This document shows positions 33,271-42,803 of a stretch of DNA of 64,000 nucleotides, piece by piece. The DNA is taken from contig NZ_JAIEZV010000002.1 in NCBI RefSeq assembly GCF_019599545.1, positions 620,001 to 684,000 of the forward strand, given 5' to 3'. The position numbers and the translations under genes are program-made. The notes beneath the pieces were generated by a model. The model was not told where the DNA came from, did not search any database, and saw only the letters and a program-made list of their open reading frames with translations. The DNA comes from Halobacillus sp. Nhm2S1 (GTDB taxonomy: Bacteria; Bacillota; Bacilli; Bacillales; Halobacillaceae). Positions within the stretch are counted from its first letter, which is position 1. Every line of letters starts with the position of its first letter.

Positions 33271-34695
33271 TCATGCTTTATCTTTAAACATTTCAATCGC
33301 TCGTTCTCTCATCGTTTTATGATCGACAATCGGTGCTGGATAATCTTCATCGATTATGCACCCCGCCTCCTCCTGCTCTTCTTCTGTCATTTTAGATGGC
33401 TCATGGATGTGTTTTTTATTCACGTTTTCAAGTTCAGGGAGCCACTCTTTTATGAAACGGCCATGGGGGTCGAACCGCTCGGACTGCCGAGTCGGATTGA
33501 AGACGCGGAAATAAGGGACAGGATCCGTTCCCGTAGAGGCGGCCCATTGCCACCCCCCTATGTTTGAAGCTGGATCATAGTCCACCAGTCGTTCAGAGAA
33601 GTATCGTTCCCCTTCCCGCCAATCCATAAGCAGGTCTTTCGTTAAAAATGAGGCGACTGCCATCCGCAAACGATTATGCATCCAACCCGTTTCATTTAAT
33701 TGGCGCATTGCGGCATCAATCAGCGGAAACCCTGTCTGACCTTCTTTCCATTTTTCAAGCAATTCATCATCATTGTTCCACGGAATCCCTCTGTATTTTT
33801 CCACCATTTCTGTGGAAATGGCATCAGGATAGGAATGGTAGATCATGTTATAAAAATCCCGCCAGGCAAGCTCAGAAATGTACGTGTCGACCCCTGATGT
33901 ATTTTTTCTGTAATCTACATCCTCTTCGATTTTATGATAGATGGTTCTGATCGATATCGCCCCTGTACGAAGAAAACGCGACATTAGACTCGTCCCATCA
34001 AGAGCAGGAAAGTCCCGCCGCTCATCATAATCGTAAATGTCCTCATCCAGAAAATGTTCCAATCTTTCGAGCGCGTCTTTTTCTCCGACTCCGTCATACG
34101 AGCCGTCTATTTTTTTGATCAAATCATCATATGCTTTACGTCCATCAGAAAATGCCTCCCGCTCATCCAGGGCGGAATCAGATAACAGATCAAGATCCAC
34201 CTTCTGAATGGACGGCTTCTGAAGCTGCTTCCACTTCTTTAGATAGGGAGAGAAAACCTTATAAAATCCTCCATCATTTTTCTTCACTTCACCGGCCCCA
34301 TGAAGATGGTGATCGATGTATGAATGAACTTTCACCTCATTCCGCGATAAGTATTCAGAAATCGCATCATCGCGGTCTTTTCCAAATCCGACTTCATCTC
34401 TATTGAAATAAACCATATCCACTTTTAAATCCTTCAGGAGATGTTCAAACGCCTCTTCGGTATCTCCATGAATGAAGTGAATCGGAGCCTTTAATTCTTC
34501 TGCCCTGTCTACAAGACCCTTTAATGTTTGGAAAAAATAATCATGCCTCGGTGTAAATGATTCATTTAAGGATGGATGGATATGAAAAAACAGTAAAATA
34601 TCATCGTCTTCTTCGGTATGTTCTAACGCTTTCGCTAAAGCGGTGTGGTCAGTCAACCTTAAATCCCGCCTAAACCATACAGCTCTTCTTGGCAC
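33271..34695 (-). CDS. phrB: Deoxyribodipyrimidine photolyase (cryptochrome/photolyase family)
   Basis: Light-driven repair of cyclobutane pyrimidine dimers. The 474-residue protein has the N-terminal antenna domain (VWFRRDLRLTDHTALAKAL) and the FAD-binding C-terminal domain with the DYDPASNIGGWQWAASTGTDPVPYFRVFNP motif, GFPLIDAAMRQLNETGWMHNRLRM and the Trp-rich electron path. Class I CPD type fits the W-x-W and STGTDPVPY pattern. GTG start with GGAGGG upstream. Distinction from (6-4) photolyase is by similarity only. Confidence 0.92.
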   Translation of the reverse strand: MPRRAVWFRRDLRLTDHTALAKALEHTEEDDDILLFFHIHPSLNESFTPRHDYFFQTLKGLVDRAEELKAPIHFIHGDTEEAFEHLLKDLKVDMVYFNRDEVGFGKDRDDAISEYLSRNEVKVHSYIDHHLHGAGEVKKNDGGFYKVFSPYLKKWKQLQKPSIQKVDLDLLSDSALDEREAFSDGRKAYDDLIKKIDGSYDGVGEKDALERLEHFLDEDIYDYDERRDFPALDGTSLMSRFLRTGAISIRTIYHKIEEDVDYRKNTSGVDTYISELAWRDFYNMIYHSYPDAISTEMVEKYRGIPWNNDDELLEKWKEGQTGFPLIDAAMRQLNETGWMHNRLRMAVASFLTKDLLMDWREGERYFSERLVDYDPASNIGGWQWAASTGTDPVPYFRVFNPTRQSERFDPHGRFIKEWLPELENVNKKHIHEPSKMTEEEQEEAGCIIDEDYPAPIVDHKTMRERAIEMFKDKA

Positions 34696-34842
34696 CCTTC
34701 TCCCTCCTTCATTCTTTACCCTTCCTTTTTACTTGTGGATATAAACTACAGCCAACCACTTGTCCACATGTGGACATCACCTTATTCGTACTTTGGTGTT
34801 TATGAGTAAACGGGCATTCTCACATCGGAAGACCCTCCGCTC

Positions 34843-34873
34843 AAAAAAAAGCTGACCAGCACCCTGGTCAGCT
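34843..34873 (-). terminator. Terminator of the riboflavin operon
   Basis: AGCTGACCA (34850-34858) / TGGTCAGCT (34865-34873), with eight A on the left (U-run on minus strand). Confidence 0.92.
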
Positions 34874-34881
34874 CCCCTCAT

Positions 34882-35349
34882 TTATTCGAAGTTTTTCAGT
34901 AGGGTTGCCATTTCAATGGCTGCAGTAGCTGCTTCCCAGCCCTTGTTTCCTGCCTTCGTACCCGCACGCTCAATCGCTTGTTCGATCGTGTCTGTCGTGA
35001 TGACTCCGAAGATCACTGGAATACCACTTTGTTGCGAAGCCTGCGAAACTCCTTTAGCCGCTTCATTACATACATAATCGAAGTGAGGGGTGGAACCGCG
35101 GATCACCGCTCCAAGGGTAACGACCGCATCGTACTTTCCTGAGTTCGCCATTTTGCTAGCCACGAGTGGAATTTCGAAGGCTCCTGGTACATAAGCAACT
35201 TCAACATCATTCAATTCAACGCCATGACGCTTGAACGCATCCACCGCGCCTTCATATAACTTTCCTGTAATGAAATCGTTGAAACGACCTACGACGATTC
35301 CTACTTTCAACCCTGTGCCTACAAGATTACCTTCTATCGTTTTTACCAT
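34882..35349 (-). CDS. ribH: 6,7-dimethyl-8-ribityllumazine synthase
   Basis: Condenses 5-amino-6-ribitylamino-uracil with 3,4-dihydroxy-2-butanone 4-phosphate. The 155 residues are typical of the capsid-forming enzyme: [54 protein letters not shown] and the C-terminal [18 protein letters not shown]. His in TPHFDYV is catalytic. Last gene of the operon, 16 nt after ribBA. Confidence 0.97.
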   Translation of the reverse strand: MVKTIEGNLVGTGLKVGIVVGRFNDFITGKLYEGAVDAFKRHGVELNDVEVAYVPGAFEIPLVASKMANSGKYDAVVTLGAVIRGSTPHFDYVCNEAAKGVSQASQQSGIPVIFGVITTDTIEQAIERAGTKAGNKGWEAATAAIEMATLLKNFE

Positions 35350-35365
35350 GTTTTCTTCATCCCTT

Positions 35366-36562
35366 CTAGTAGTGAAATAAATGTCCCATTTTCGATTGCT
35401 TCGTTTTTAGATATCTTTCATTTTCTTTTCTCGATTCCATTTGGATTGGAACGCGATCTACGACTTCCAGCCCAAAACCGCCTAGCCCCGAGATCTTTTT
35501 CGGATTGTTCGTAAGTAGTCGCAGCTTTGTAATTCCGAGATCTTTAAGGATCTGTGCGCCGACACCGTAATCTCTTAAATCTGGACCGAACCCTAGCTTT
35601 TCATTCGCTTCGACCGTATCTAAACCTTCTTCCTGAAGTTTGTAGGCTTGAAGTTTATTCATTAGTCCAATGCCACGGCCTTCCTGTCTCATATATAAAA
35701 GGACGCCGCTTCCGTTCTCAGAAATCTGTCTCAGTGCGTTATGCAGCTGCGGACCACAATCACAACGGTAGGAACCGAACACATCTCCGGTCAAACATTC
35801 AGAGTGGACACGGACAAGCGTTGGCTCTTCCGGATTGATTTCCCCTTTGACGAGTGCGATATGATCTTTAAAGTCAATATCATTGGAAAAACCGATCGCA
35901 CGGAAATCTCCGTATTCTGTCGGCATTTTCACTTCCACTTCGCGTTTGACGTGGTTCTCTTTTTTATGGCGGTATTGTATAAGGTCTGCAATCGTGATCA
36001 TTGGTAGATCGAACTCATCCGCCATCTTTCGAAGATCAGGCACACGGGCCATTGTTCCATCGTCTTTAATGATCTCACAAATGACCCCGGCCGGACGTGC
36101 TCCAGCAAGCTTGGCAAGGTCAACGGAAGCTTCCGTATGCCCCGCTCGACGCAGGACGCCGCCTTCTTTAGCTATTAAAGGAAAGATATGCCCCGGCTTT
36201 TGGAAGTCCGCTGCCGTCGTCTCGGGATTCAACATCTCCTTAATTGTCAATGCCCGTTCATCCGCAGATATTCCCGTTGTTGTATCTTTGTGATCGATAC
36301 TTACAGTGAAGGCGGTTTGATTTGGGTCTGAATTATTATCGACCATAGGCACCAGCTCTAAGTCCTGAGCCAGCTCATTAGTAATCGGTGCGCAGACAAG
36401 TCCACGACCATGCTTGATCATGAAATTGATCATTTCAGGTGATGCGTACTCCGCAATCCCTATTAAGTCTCCTTCATTTTCACGATCTTCGTCATCGCAT
36501 ACAATGACGAGTTTCCCCTGCTTTAAATCTTCAATCGCTTTTTCAACGGAATCAAACATCAT
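35366..36562 (-). CDS. ribBA: Bifunctional DHBP synthase / GTP cyclohydrolase II
   Basis: A 398-residue fusion. The N-terminal half (about 1-200) is 3,4-dihydroxy-2-butanone 4-phosphate synthase, with [14 protein letters not shown] and [16 protein letters not shown]. The C-terminal half is GTP cyclohydrolase II with the zinc-binding C-x10-C-x-C ([19 protein letters not shown]) and [11 protein letters not shown]. It makes both precursors of riboflavin. Ten nt after ribE. Confidence 0.97.
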   Translation of the reverse strand: MMFDSVEKAIEDLKQGKLVIVCDDEDRENEGDLIGIAEYASPEMINFMIKHGRGLVCAPITNELAQDLELVPMVDNNSDPNQTAFTVSIDHKDTTTGISADERALTIKEMLNPETTAADFQKPGHIFPLIAKEGGVLRRAGHTEASVDLAKLAGARPAGVICEIIKDDGTMARVPDLRKMADEFDLPMITIADLIQYRHKKENHVKREVEVKMPTEYGDFRAIGFSNDIDFKDHIALVKGEINPEEPTLVRVHSECLTGDVFGSYRCDCGPQLHNALRQISENGSGVLLYMRQEGRGIGLMNKLQAYKLQEEGLDTVEANEKLGFGPDLRDYGVGAQILKDLGITKLRLLTNNPKKISGLGGFGLEVVDRVPIQMESRKENERYLKTKQSKMGHLFHY

Positions 36563-36571
36563 TTCACCCTC

Positions 36572-37222
36572 TTATGCAAAGCCGTTGTCGGAAAGAAACT
36601 GTTTAGACAGTCTCGACTTTGGCTCTTCTTTATTTTGTCCGCTCAAAAAATGAGCGACGTACTTTCCGATCATGTCGCACTCTATATTCACACTGTCTCC
36701 AGGTCCTTTTGCGCCGAGCACCGTGTGCTCCATCGTATGAGGAATAAGTGAAATCGTCACTTTGGAGTCATCAACACCGAATACCGTCAGGGAAGTGCCG
36801 TCTACAGCGATGGAACCTTTATAAACGAAATAATGAATAAGTTCTTCAGGTAGTTCAATTTCATAATAAACGGCATTGGATTCAGGCTTTTTGGATACAA
36901 TTCTGCCCGTTCCGTCAATATGCCCGGATACCAGGTGTCCCCCGAAACGTCCACCCGCAGCCATTGCCCGCTCTAAATTAACCGGATCTCCTTGCTGCAG
37001 TTCATGGATGTTCGTAGCTCTGTAAGTTTCAGGCATCACATCAAAAGAGACCGTCTGCCCCGTATAGTTAGTTACAGTCAAACACACGCCATTGACGGAA
37101 ATACTGTCGCCTAATTTGACGTCTGATAATACTTCTTTGGCTGAAATGTTCACTTCGAGAGCTTCTGTTTTATTTTTTACTGATTTTAATGTTCCTATTT
37201 CTTCAACAATCCCAGTAAACAT
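36572..37222 (-). CDS. ribE: Riboflavin synthase, alpha chain
   Basis: Catalyses dismutation of two 6,7-dimethyl-8-ribityllumazine molecules to riboflavin. The 216 residues have two similar lumazine-binding domains: MFTGIVEEIG-SISVNGVCLTVTN, and GGHLVSGHIDGTGRI-SIAVDGTSLTVFGV. The ATG overlaps the ribD stop (TAATG). Confidence 0.97.
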   Translation of the reverse strand: MFTGIVEEIGTLKSVKNKTEALEVNISAKEVLSDVKLGDSISVNGVCLTVTNYTGQTVSFDVMPETYRATNIHELQQGDPVNLERAMAAGGRFGGHLVSGHIDGTGRIVSKKPESNAVYYEIELPEELIHYFVYKGSIAVDGTSLTVFGVDDSKVTISLIPHTMEHTVLGAKGPGDSVNIECDMIGKYVAHFLSGQNKEEPKSRLSKQFLSDNGFA

Positions 37223-38328
37223 TAAGATTCTCCTTTTCTAACGGAAACAATTTTAATGTCATCTCCCATTTTTTCAGTCGAGACAATTTCAAAGGAGCTT
37301 ACATTCTTTAATTGCTCTATTCCTTTACCGCCTACAGGCGTCAATGCTTCTTTCCCTCCGATTAACTTAGGGGCCATATACGTTACCGTTTCATCCACTC
37401 TTCCTGCCCTTACGAAGGCATCAGCAATCGTGGCTCCTCCTTCAACAAGCAGAGAAGTGACTTTTTGTTCACCTAAATACCGCAGAACTTCTTCTATGGA
37501 AACCTGTTCATTATGAAGCTGGATGACGGTTACGTGTTTATGGTTTTTATAGAGATTCATCTCTTCTTCTTTTACACGACTCCCTACGAAAATCCACGTT
37601 GGTGCCGAGTCGTCCTGAATCAACTGAGAAGAAGGCGGTATTCTAAGATGGGTATCAAGGACGATCCTTTTCGGGTGACGGCCTTGACCTTCTATACGCG
37701 TCGTCAGTTTAGGGTTATCCATGAGCACCGTGTTAATTCCAACTAGTATCGCATCAGAGCGATGCCTATAGTGGTGGCCATCCAACCGTGCTTCCTCTCC
37801 TGTAATCCACTGACTCTCACCTGTAGACGTGGCAATCTTCCCATCCAGGCTCATTGCTGTCTTTAAGCGGACATAAGGTTCTTTCTTTTGAATGAAGTGA
37901 AAAAAGGAAGTATTCATGTCATCCGCTTCTCTTTTCAACACTCCTGTCTTCACTTCAAGACCACGTTCTCTCATCATTCGAATCCCTCTGCCGGACACTT
38001 TAGGATTAGGGTCATTGGATGCAACCACGACTCTCTTTATGCCAGCTTCGATGACTGCTTCTGCACATGGGGGGGTCTGCCCATGGTGACTGCAAGGTTC
38101 GAGCGTGACATAAATCTCAGCATCTTTCGCCTTCTCGCCTGCCATACGAAGCGCATGAATTTCGGCATGAGGTTCTCCTGCCTTGACGTGCACACCTACA
38201 CCCACGATCTGATTATGCTTAACGACAATCGCAGCAACAGAAGGGTTCGGACTTGTTTGACCAACCGTTTCCCGCGCCATGTCTATCGCGATTCTCATGT
38301 ATCTTTCATCCCGATCCAAGACCTCCAC
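37222..38328 (-). CDS. ribD: Bifunctional diaminohydroxyphosphoribosylaminopyrimidine deaminase / reductase
   Basis: Second and third steps of riboflavin synthesis. The 368 residues hold an N-terminal zinc deaminase (HAEIHAL, PCSHHGQTPPCAEA) and a C-terminal NADPH reductase (RLKTAMSLDGKIATSTGESQWITG, LLVEGGATI). ATG at 38328 with a GGAGGTGG-type site. First gene of the operon, directly after the FMN riboswitch and terminator. Confidence 0.97.
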   Translation of the reverse strand: MEVLDRDERYMRIAIDMARETVGQTSPNPSVAAIVVKHNQIVGVGVHVKAGEPHAEIHALRMAGEKAKDAEIYVTLEPCSHHGQTPPCAEAVIEAGIKRVVVASNDPNPKVSGRGIRMMRERGLEVKTGVLKREADDMNTSFFHFIQKKEPYVRLKTAMSLDGKIATSTGESQWITGEEARLDGHHYRHRSDAILVGINTVLMDNPKLTTRIEGQGRHPKRIVLDTHLRIPPSSQLIQDDSAPTWIFVGSRVKEEEMNLYKNHKHVTVIQLHNEQVSIEEVLRYLGEQKVTSLLVEGGATIADAFVRAGRVDETVTYMAPKLIGGKEALTPVGGKGIEQLKNVSSFEIVSTEKMGDDIKIVSVRKGES

Positions 38329-38349
38329 CTCCTTTTCATTAAGTCCAGG

Positions 38350-38389
38350 AAAAATAAAAAACCCTGAAGAAGACAGACTTCTCCAGGGT
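38350..38389 (-). terminator. Riboswitch-controlled terminator before ribD
   Basis: On the minus strand ACCCTGGAGAAG / CTTCTTCAGGGT (plus 38378-38389 and 38361-38372) form a stem with a U-run. Its position between the FMN aptamer and ribD fits transcription attenuation when FMN is bound. Confidence 0.9.
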
Positions 38390-38468
38390 CGTTAAACGTA
38401 AATCATGTACACCTAAAAAAGGGTACACGGATTGCTTTAGTAGTATTTGTACCTTTACGTTTCTACAA

Positions 38469-38608
38469 CCTTCTCCCATCCAGACTTTAACTGTCGGCTT
38501 TGGAGTTTCACCAAATCAGGGAGAACCGTGCCAAACACTGATTCTCCGTCGCGGGCTCGGAGCATATGCTCATTACCGCCGGCTGGGATTTTCACCCGAC
38601 CCCGAAGG
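38469..38608 (-). ncRNA. FMN riboswitch (RFN element)
   Basis: The minus strand carries the RFN hallmarks: CTTCGGGGTCGGGTGAAAAT, CCCAGCCGGCGGTAATGAGC, AGCCCGCGA, GATTTGGTGAAACTCCAAAG, CCGACAGT and AAGTCTGGATGGGAGAAGG. It lies between a sigma-A promoter and the ribD terminator, and would switch off rib transcription on binding FMN. Confidence 0.96.
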
Positions 38609-38640
38609 TTTACGATATTTAATTATTCGTTACACTTTAA

Positions 38641-38669
38641 ATCATATCGGATTTGTTTTGGAAGTGCAA
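38641..38669 (-). promoter_or_regulatory. ribD: Promoter of the riboflavin operon
   Basis: On the minus strand TTGCAC (plus 38664-38669), 17-nt spacer, TATGAT (plus 38641-38646). It precedes the FMN riboswitch by about 30 nt. Confidence 0.75.
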
Positions 38670-38712
38670 TTCAAATGAACTCTTCTATTTTCAATTTTCA
38701 TTACAATCCCTA

Positions 38713-38766
38713 TTGTAAAAACAAATAAAATCGTCTAATATAGATAACATTAGGAAAACGTTTGCA
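38713..38766 (+). promoter_or_regulatory. Candidate promoter with CcpA (cre) site for the GH13 glucosidase gene
   Basis: TTGTAA (38713-38718), 17-nt spacer, TAATAT (38736-38741). The next bases contain GGAAAACGTTTGCA (38753-38766), matching 13 of 14 positions of TGWAARCGYTWNCA. The cre would overlap the transcription start region, a position where CcpA usually represses. Leader to the ATG is about 160 nt. Confidence 0.5.
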
Positions 38767-38908
38767 CAAATCTCTATAGAACCTTTAAAAAATAACAAAC
38801 CTATAAAAACTTGGAATGAATATCAAGTTTTATTTTTTAACAAGATGCGCAATCGGTTGCATATAATTGGAATCGACAACTATAAACAGAACGAAATGAG
38901 GGAATATT

Positions 38909-40570
38909 ATGGAACGTGTATGGTGGAAGGAAGCCGTGGGGTATCAAGTCTATCCTCGTAGCTTTCAAGATTCGAACGGTGACGGAATCGGTGATTTGCA
39001 AGGAATGATCGACAGATTGGATTACCTTAAAGAAATGGGAATCGATTTTATTTGGATCTGCCCAATGTACAAGTCTCCAAAAGACGACAATGGCTATGAT
39101 ATCTCCGATTACCAAGACATATTGGAAGAATTTGGTACAATGGAAGATTTCGATCGATTGCTTCAGGAAGTCCACAAGCGGGACATGAAACTGATCATTG
39201 ACCTCGTTCTTAACCACACAAGTGATGAGCACCCATGGTTTATTGAATCAAGGAGCACTAAAGATAACCCGAAGCGTGACTGGTATATTTGGCGTGACGG
39301 AAAAAACGGTGCAGAGCCAAACAACTGGGAAAGTATCTTTGACGGTTCCGCCTGGCAGTACGATAAGAAAACAGATCAATATTATCTGCACGTATTCTCC
39401 ACCAAACAGCCTGATCTGAACTGGGAAAACCCTGAGGTTCGTGAAGCGTTGTATGATACGGTCAACTGGTGGCTGGAAAAAGGGATTGATGGGTTCCGCA
39501 TTGATGCAATCAGTCACATTAAAAAACGCCCGGACTTCCCTGATATGCCAAACCCAAAGAAAGAGAAATACGTTTCTTCCTTCGATATGCATATGAACCA
39601 GGAAGGCATCCACGAATTCTTACAAGAATTCAAAGACGAAACGTACAGCAATTATGACGTCATGACCGTCGGTGAAGCCAATGGTGTTAGTGCCGATGAG
39701 GCAGACCTCTGGGTCGGAGATAACGGAAAGATGGACATGATTTTTCAATTTGAACACTTGGACCTTTGGGATCAGGATGCAGAACAACAGTTGGATATCC
39801 CAGGATTGAAAAAAGTCCTCACACGTTGGCAAAAAGCTTTAGAAGGAGACGGATGGAATGCTCTGTTCGTAGAAAACCACGATAAAGCCCGTGTAGTATC
39901 CACATGGGGCGACGACGAAGTCTACTGGCGCGAAAGTGCAACGTCCATTGCAACCATGTATTTCTTCATGCAGGGAACACCATATATATATCAGGGACAG
40001 GAAATTGGCATGACAAATGTGGCCTTCCCATCTATTGAAGATTATGATGATGTGGCAGCGAAGAACTTGTACAAGACGAAAAAAGAACAAGGCATGTCCC
40101 ATGAAGAGATCATGCAGATTCTTTGGAATACTTCCAGGGATAACAGCCGGACGCCTATGCAATGGAGTCATGAGGAAAATGCCGGATTCACTAGTGGTAC
40201 GCCGTGGATGAAAATCAATTCAAACTATAAAACCATCAATGTCGCAGACCAACAGGATGACCCACATTCCATTCTGAATCATTATAAAGAGATGATTCGT
40301 CTGAAGAAACAGTATGACCTGTTCACTTATGGGACGTATGAGTTGATTCTCCCGGACGACAAACAGATTTATGCTTATACAAGAACACTTGATGGTAAAA
40401 CCGCTATAGTGATTGCAAACTTGACGAAAAACACAGCGGCATTCGAGTCCTCTTACAAGCTGAACTCGAAAGATTTAATTCTGTCAAACCTCATAGTAGA
40501 TAAACATGTGGATGAAACGAGTTTTACACTTAAACCTTTTGAATCGCGTGTGTATTTATTAAACAAATAA
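38909..40570 (+). CDS. Alpha-glucosidase of family GH13 (oligo-1,6-glucosidase type)
   Basis: Cytoplasmic 553-residue alpha-amylase superfamily enzyme that splits alpha-glucosidic linkages in short oligosaccharides. Catalytic residues are visible: nucleophile Asp in DGFRIDAISHI, acid/base Glu in TVGEANGV, and transition-state Asp in VENHDKARV. The N-terminal WWKEAVGYQVYPRSFQDSNGDGIGDLQG and the VLNHTSDEHPWF motif are typical of GH13_31 enzymes such as MalL or trehalose-6-phosphate hydrolase. No transporter or regulator gene is adjacent; substrate (isomaltose, maltose or trehalose-6-P) is unresolved. Confidence 0.94.
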   Translation: MERVWWKEAVGYQVYPRSFQDSNGDGIGDLQGMIDRLDYLKEMGIDFIWICPMYKSPKDDNGYDISDYQDILEEFGTMEDFDRLLQEVHKRDMKLIIDLVLNHTSDEHPWFIESRSTKDNPKRDWYIWRDGKNGAEPNNWESIFDGSAWQYDKKTDQYYLHVFSTKQPDLNWENPEVREALYDTVNWWLEKGIDGFRIDAISHIKKRPDFPDMPNPKKEKYVSSFDMHMNQEGIHEFLQEFKDETYSNYDVMTVGEANGVSADEADLWVGDNGKMDMIFQFEHLDLWDQDAEQQLDIPGLKKVLTRWQKALEGDGWNALFVENHDKARVVSTWGDDEVYWRESATSIATMYFFMQGTPYIYQGQEIGMTNVAFPSIEDYDDVAAKNLYKTKKEQGMSHEEIMQILWNTSRDNSRTPMQWSHEENAGFTSGTPWMKINSNYKTINVADQQDDPHSILNHYKEMIRLKKQYDLFTYGTYELILPDDKQIYAYTRTLDGKTAIVIANLTKNTAAFESSYKLNSKDLILSNLIVDKHVDETSFTLKPFESRVYLLNK

Positions 40571-40600
40571 CTTCATTCTTGCATCAGCTTGATGAGCACT

Positions 40601-40636
40601 AAAAAGGACGGCCACCATAGGAGGCCGTCCTTTTTG
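40601..40636. terminator. Bidirectional terminator between the GH13 gene and osmC
   Basis: AAAAAGGACGGCC (40601-40613) / GGCCGTCCTTTTT (40623-40635). Confidence 0.93.
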
Positions 40637-41086
40637 TCATTTAGCAATGCTTGTGTCTGCTTCCATTTCAAGTTCAACATTTCCCTGAATCGCTTTTGAG
40701 ATCATGCAGCTCTTTTCAGCCTTATCAACAAGGCGATTCAGTTTGGATAAATCCTTTTCAACCGCTTCCGCGCGCAGGACCACTCTCGGTCTGTGGATAA
40801 TTTTTTGATAGGTGAAGACTCCATCAGTCACATCCACAATTCCTTCTGACTGCATATCCATTTCTTTTAATGGCAGCTCTGCCCTTTCAATCATAGCAGC
40901 GAGGCTGATGATATAACAGGTAGCCGCCGCTCCGAGAAGCATCTCGTCTGGATTGGTTCCTATATCTGGACCATCCATCTCTTTCGGGATCGATATTTTT
41001 GTTTTCAATTTTTCTGACTCGATGTAGCCGACTTCATTCCTTCCACCTGGCCAGTCAGCTTTTAAGTGAAAATGATGCAAAGCCAT
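40637..41086 (-). CDS. OsmC family peroxiredoxin-like protein
   Basis: A 149-residue OsmC/Ohr superfamily member. The two redox cysteines are in GAAATCYIISLA and DKAEKSCMISKAI. The sequence is nearer to the SACOL1771/YhfA-type OsmC branch than to Ohr. It likely reduces organic hydroperoxides. AGGAGAG before the ATG. First gene downstream of the GNAT-SE1561 group, same strand. Confidence 0.88.
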   Translation of the reverse strand: MALHHFHLKADWPGGRNEVGYIESEKLKTKISIPKEMDGPDIGTNPDEMLLGAAATCYIISLAAMIERAELPLKEMDMQSEGIVDVTDGVFTYQKIIHRPRVVLRAEAVEKDLSKLNRLVDKAEKSCMISKAIQGNVELEMEADTSIAK

Positions 41087-41103
41087 GATGTCACTCTCCT
41101 TAA

Positions 41104-41559
41104 TTATTTTTCCATAGAAAGGAACTCATAATGTCCCCCGTTCGTTGCCTGCATGAATGTCTGCTTCTTTATAAAACCAACACGCTCGTAAACGGCAATG
41201 GCCCGCTTATTGAATGTAGCAACGGAAAGTGTGAAAGCTGCAGCTTGACACCTTTCTGCCGCAAAGGAAAGACACGAGTTAACAAAGCTCTCCCCTTTCC
41301 CTTTTCCTGCTTCATCCGGATGCATACCTAATCCGATATCAATAGTGGGATGATGGCTCAAATCCAACGTCATAAAGCCGATCAACTCCCCATTTACATG
41401 TGCGCTGTACGTATGAGGACTCCGCTTCTCCGGATTTACGAATAGCTCCAAATCCTCTTCGTCAGCCGTCATATCATAAAAATTATAGGGGTCAGGATAT
41501 TTCCAGCCTGCAATTTCCTCTGCATCTTGTTGGGTGATCGGTGTCCATTGGACCTTCAA
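41104..41559 (-). CDS. GNAT family N-acetyltransferase
   Basis: The product has 151 residues. Acetyl-CoA site GLGMHPDEAGKGKGESFVNSCLSFA, then the C-terminal VATFNKRAIAVYERVGFIKK. The start is taken as TTG at 41559, whose TTGA overlaps the SE1561 stop and which has GGGAG at a fitting distance; a longer in-frame TTG at 41574 would sit inside SE1561. Operon with SE1561 and osmC. Confidence 0.85.
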   Translation of the reverse strand: MKVQWTPITQQDAEEIAGWKYPDPYNFYDMTADEEDLELFVNPEKRSPHTYSAHVNGELIGFMTLDLSHHPTIDIGLGMHPDEAGKGKGESFVNSCLSFAAERCQAAAFTLSVATFNKRAIAVYERVGFIKKQTFMQATNGGHYEFLSMEK

Positions 41560-41750
41560 GATTCCTGCTCCCAATCTTTTTTGAAGCGGGTCATTTTCAC
41601 CTGGAGCTGCTCAATCATATCCAGAACACGATTGAAATCTTGGATGTCCACATTTTCTGCATCCATGCTGGAAACGACTTGATTAAGCATTTGAATTCTA
41701 TTCTTTATATAGTGAAACTGTTGTGAAGGATGTTGAGCTGCTTTGCCCAT
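41556..41750 (-). CDS. SE1561 family protein
   Basis: A 64-residue helical protein, MGKAAQHPSQQFHYIKNRIQMLNQVVSSMD... , of the SE1561 family of unknown function. The stop overlaps the GNAT start. Predicted coiled coil, no membrane segment. GGAGG-type sequence upstream of the ATG. Confidence 0.8.
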   Translation of the reverse strand: MGKAAQHPSQQFHYIKNRIQMLNQVVSSMDAENVDIQDFNRVLDMIEQLQVKMTRFKKDWEQES

Positions 41751-41857
41751 TCGTAAGCCCTCCTTTATTTTCCTCTCCTTTCATCTTACATGGCTCATAA
41801 GGAAAGTAAAAGATTTTGCCCATAAGAAAAGCTGTGGCGAGGGCCACAGCTTTGTTG

Positions 41858-42634
41858 TTATTCTTCTTCCACTTCTTTTTTCTCTGATAAGAACCATCCG
41901 AGTGCTGCGATAAGGACAAGGACAGAATAGAAGATGATTTTCCATAGGGCTGAATGAGCGAAGTGCTCATCCAGGATTTGTATATTTGGATGTGCAAGTG
42001 TAGATACAACCAATTTCACACCGACCCAACCTACAATGACAAAGGCTGCTACTTCTAAACCTGGACGGGATTTCAATAGTTTAACAAAATAACCTGCAGC
42101 AAAACGCATAATGATAATTCCAATCATACCACCGGCGAGAATGACAGCGAATTGTGCACCATCCAAGCTTCCAACTTCCGGTAAATCTGTTTCAGGCAAG
42201 GCGACAGCAAGAGCAACGGCAGCTAATATAGAATCCACCGCGAAAGCCAAGTCGGCAAGCTCTACTTTAAGGACAGTAGCCCAAAAGCTTTTCCCTCTCT
42301 GATTCCCTGCATCTTCTTCCATTTCTTCTTCATAATCATCCCCTTTGGTCCGCCACCGATCAAAGAGGTGTTTTCCTGAAATGAATAGTAAGTAAGCGGC
42401 TCCTAATGCTTGAACCTGCCATACGTCTACAAGGAAGGAAATGATAAACAGAGATCCAAATCTAAGTATAAATGCACCCGCTAAACCGTAAAATAATGCC
42501 TTTTTCCTTTTTTCTTCCGGCAGGTGTTTAACCATGATGGCTAGTACAAGCGCGTTGTCTGCGGCAAGAATTCCTTCCAGACCGACAAGCACGATCAAAA
42601 CCCAACCGTATTCAATCAATAATTGAGCATCCAA
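41858..42634 (-). CDS. TerC family membrane protein (Mn exporter type, YkoY/MeeY-like)
   Basis: The 258-residue protein has about seven helices. Signature segments: LEGILAADNALVLAIMVKHLPEEKRKKALFYGLAGAFILR and VELADLAFAVDSILAAVALA (conserved acidic metal ligands). Bacillus relatives (MeeY/MeeF) export Mn(II), supplying secreted metalloproteins. The TTG at 42634 follows AAAGGAGAG at 7 nt; the ATG at 42655 has the terminator just upstream. A Mn riboswitch lies directly before the gene, which supports the assignment. Confidence 0.93.
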   Translation of the reverse strand: MDAQLLIEYGWVLIVLVGLEGILAADNALVLAIMVKHLPEEKRKKALFYGLAGAFILRFGSLFIISFLVDVWQVQALGAAYLLFISGKHLFDRWRTKGDDYEEEMEEDAGNQRGKSFWATVLKVELADLAFAVDSILAAVALAVALPETDLPEVGSLDGAQFAVILAGGMIGIIIMRFAAGYFVKLLKSRPGLEVAAFVIVGWVGVKLVVSTLAHPNIQILDEHFAHSALWKIIFYSVLVLIAALGWFLSEKKEVEEE

Positions 42635-42659
42635 TTCGATTCTCTCCTTTTCCATAAAA

Positions 42660-42690
42660 AATGGTCCCGACCACTATGGTAAGGACCAAA
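42660..42690 (-). terminator. Terminator under control of the Mn riboswitch
   Basis: TGGTCC-ACCA / TGGT-GGACCA pairs (42662-42688) with an A-run on its left (U-run on minus), immediately before the ribosome binding site of the TerC gene. Confidence 0.78.
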
Positions 42691-42696
42691 AGAATA

Positions 42697-42803
42697 GACC
42701 TTTACCACAGTGGGTAAAGGTCTCGCTAACAACATCCGTTGCCAATAAAGCCGGGGAATGTTTCCCGAAATGACGACTTTATTGTCCCAGCTACTCCCCT
42801 TTA
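42697..42803 (-). ncRNA. yybP-ykoY manganese riboswitch
   Basis: The minus strand has AAAGGGGAGTAGCTGGGACA at its 5' side, an AGTCGTCATTTCGGGA loop, CGGCTTTATTGGCAACGG and the terminal GAGACCTTTACC ... GGTAAAGGTC stem. These are the conserved parts of the yybP-ykoY element. It sits before a TerC gene, as in B. subtilis ykoY; Mn(II) binding would favour antitermination. Confidence 0.95.
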
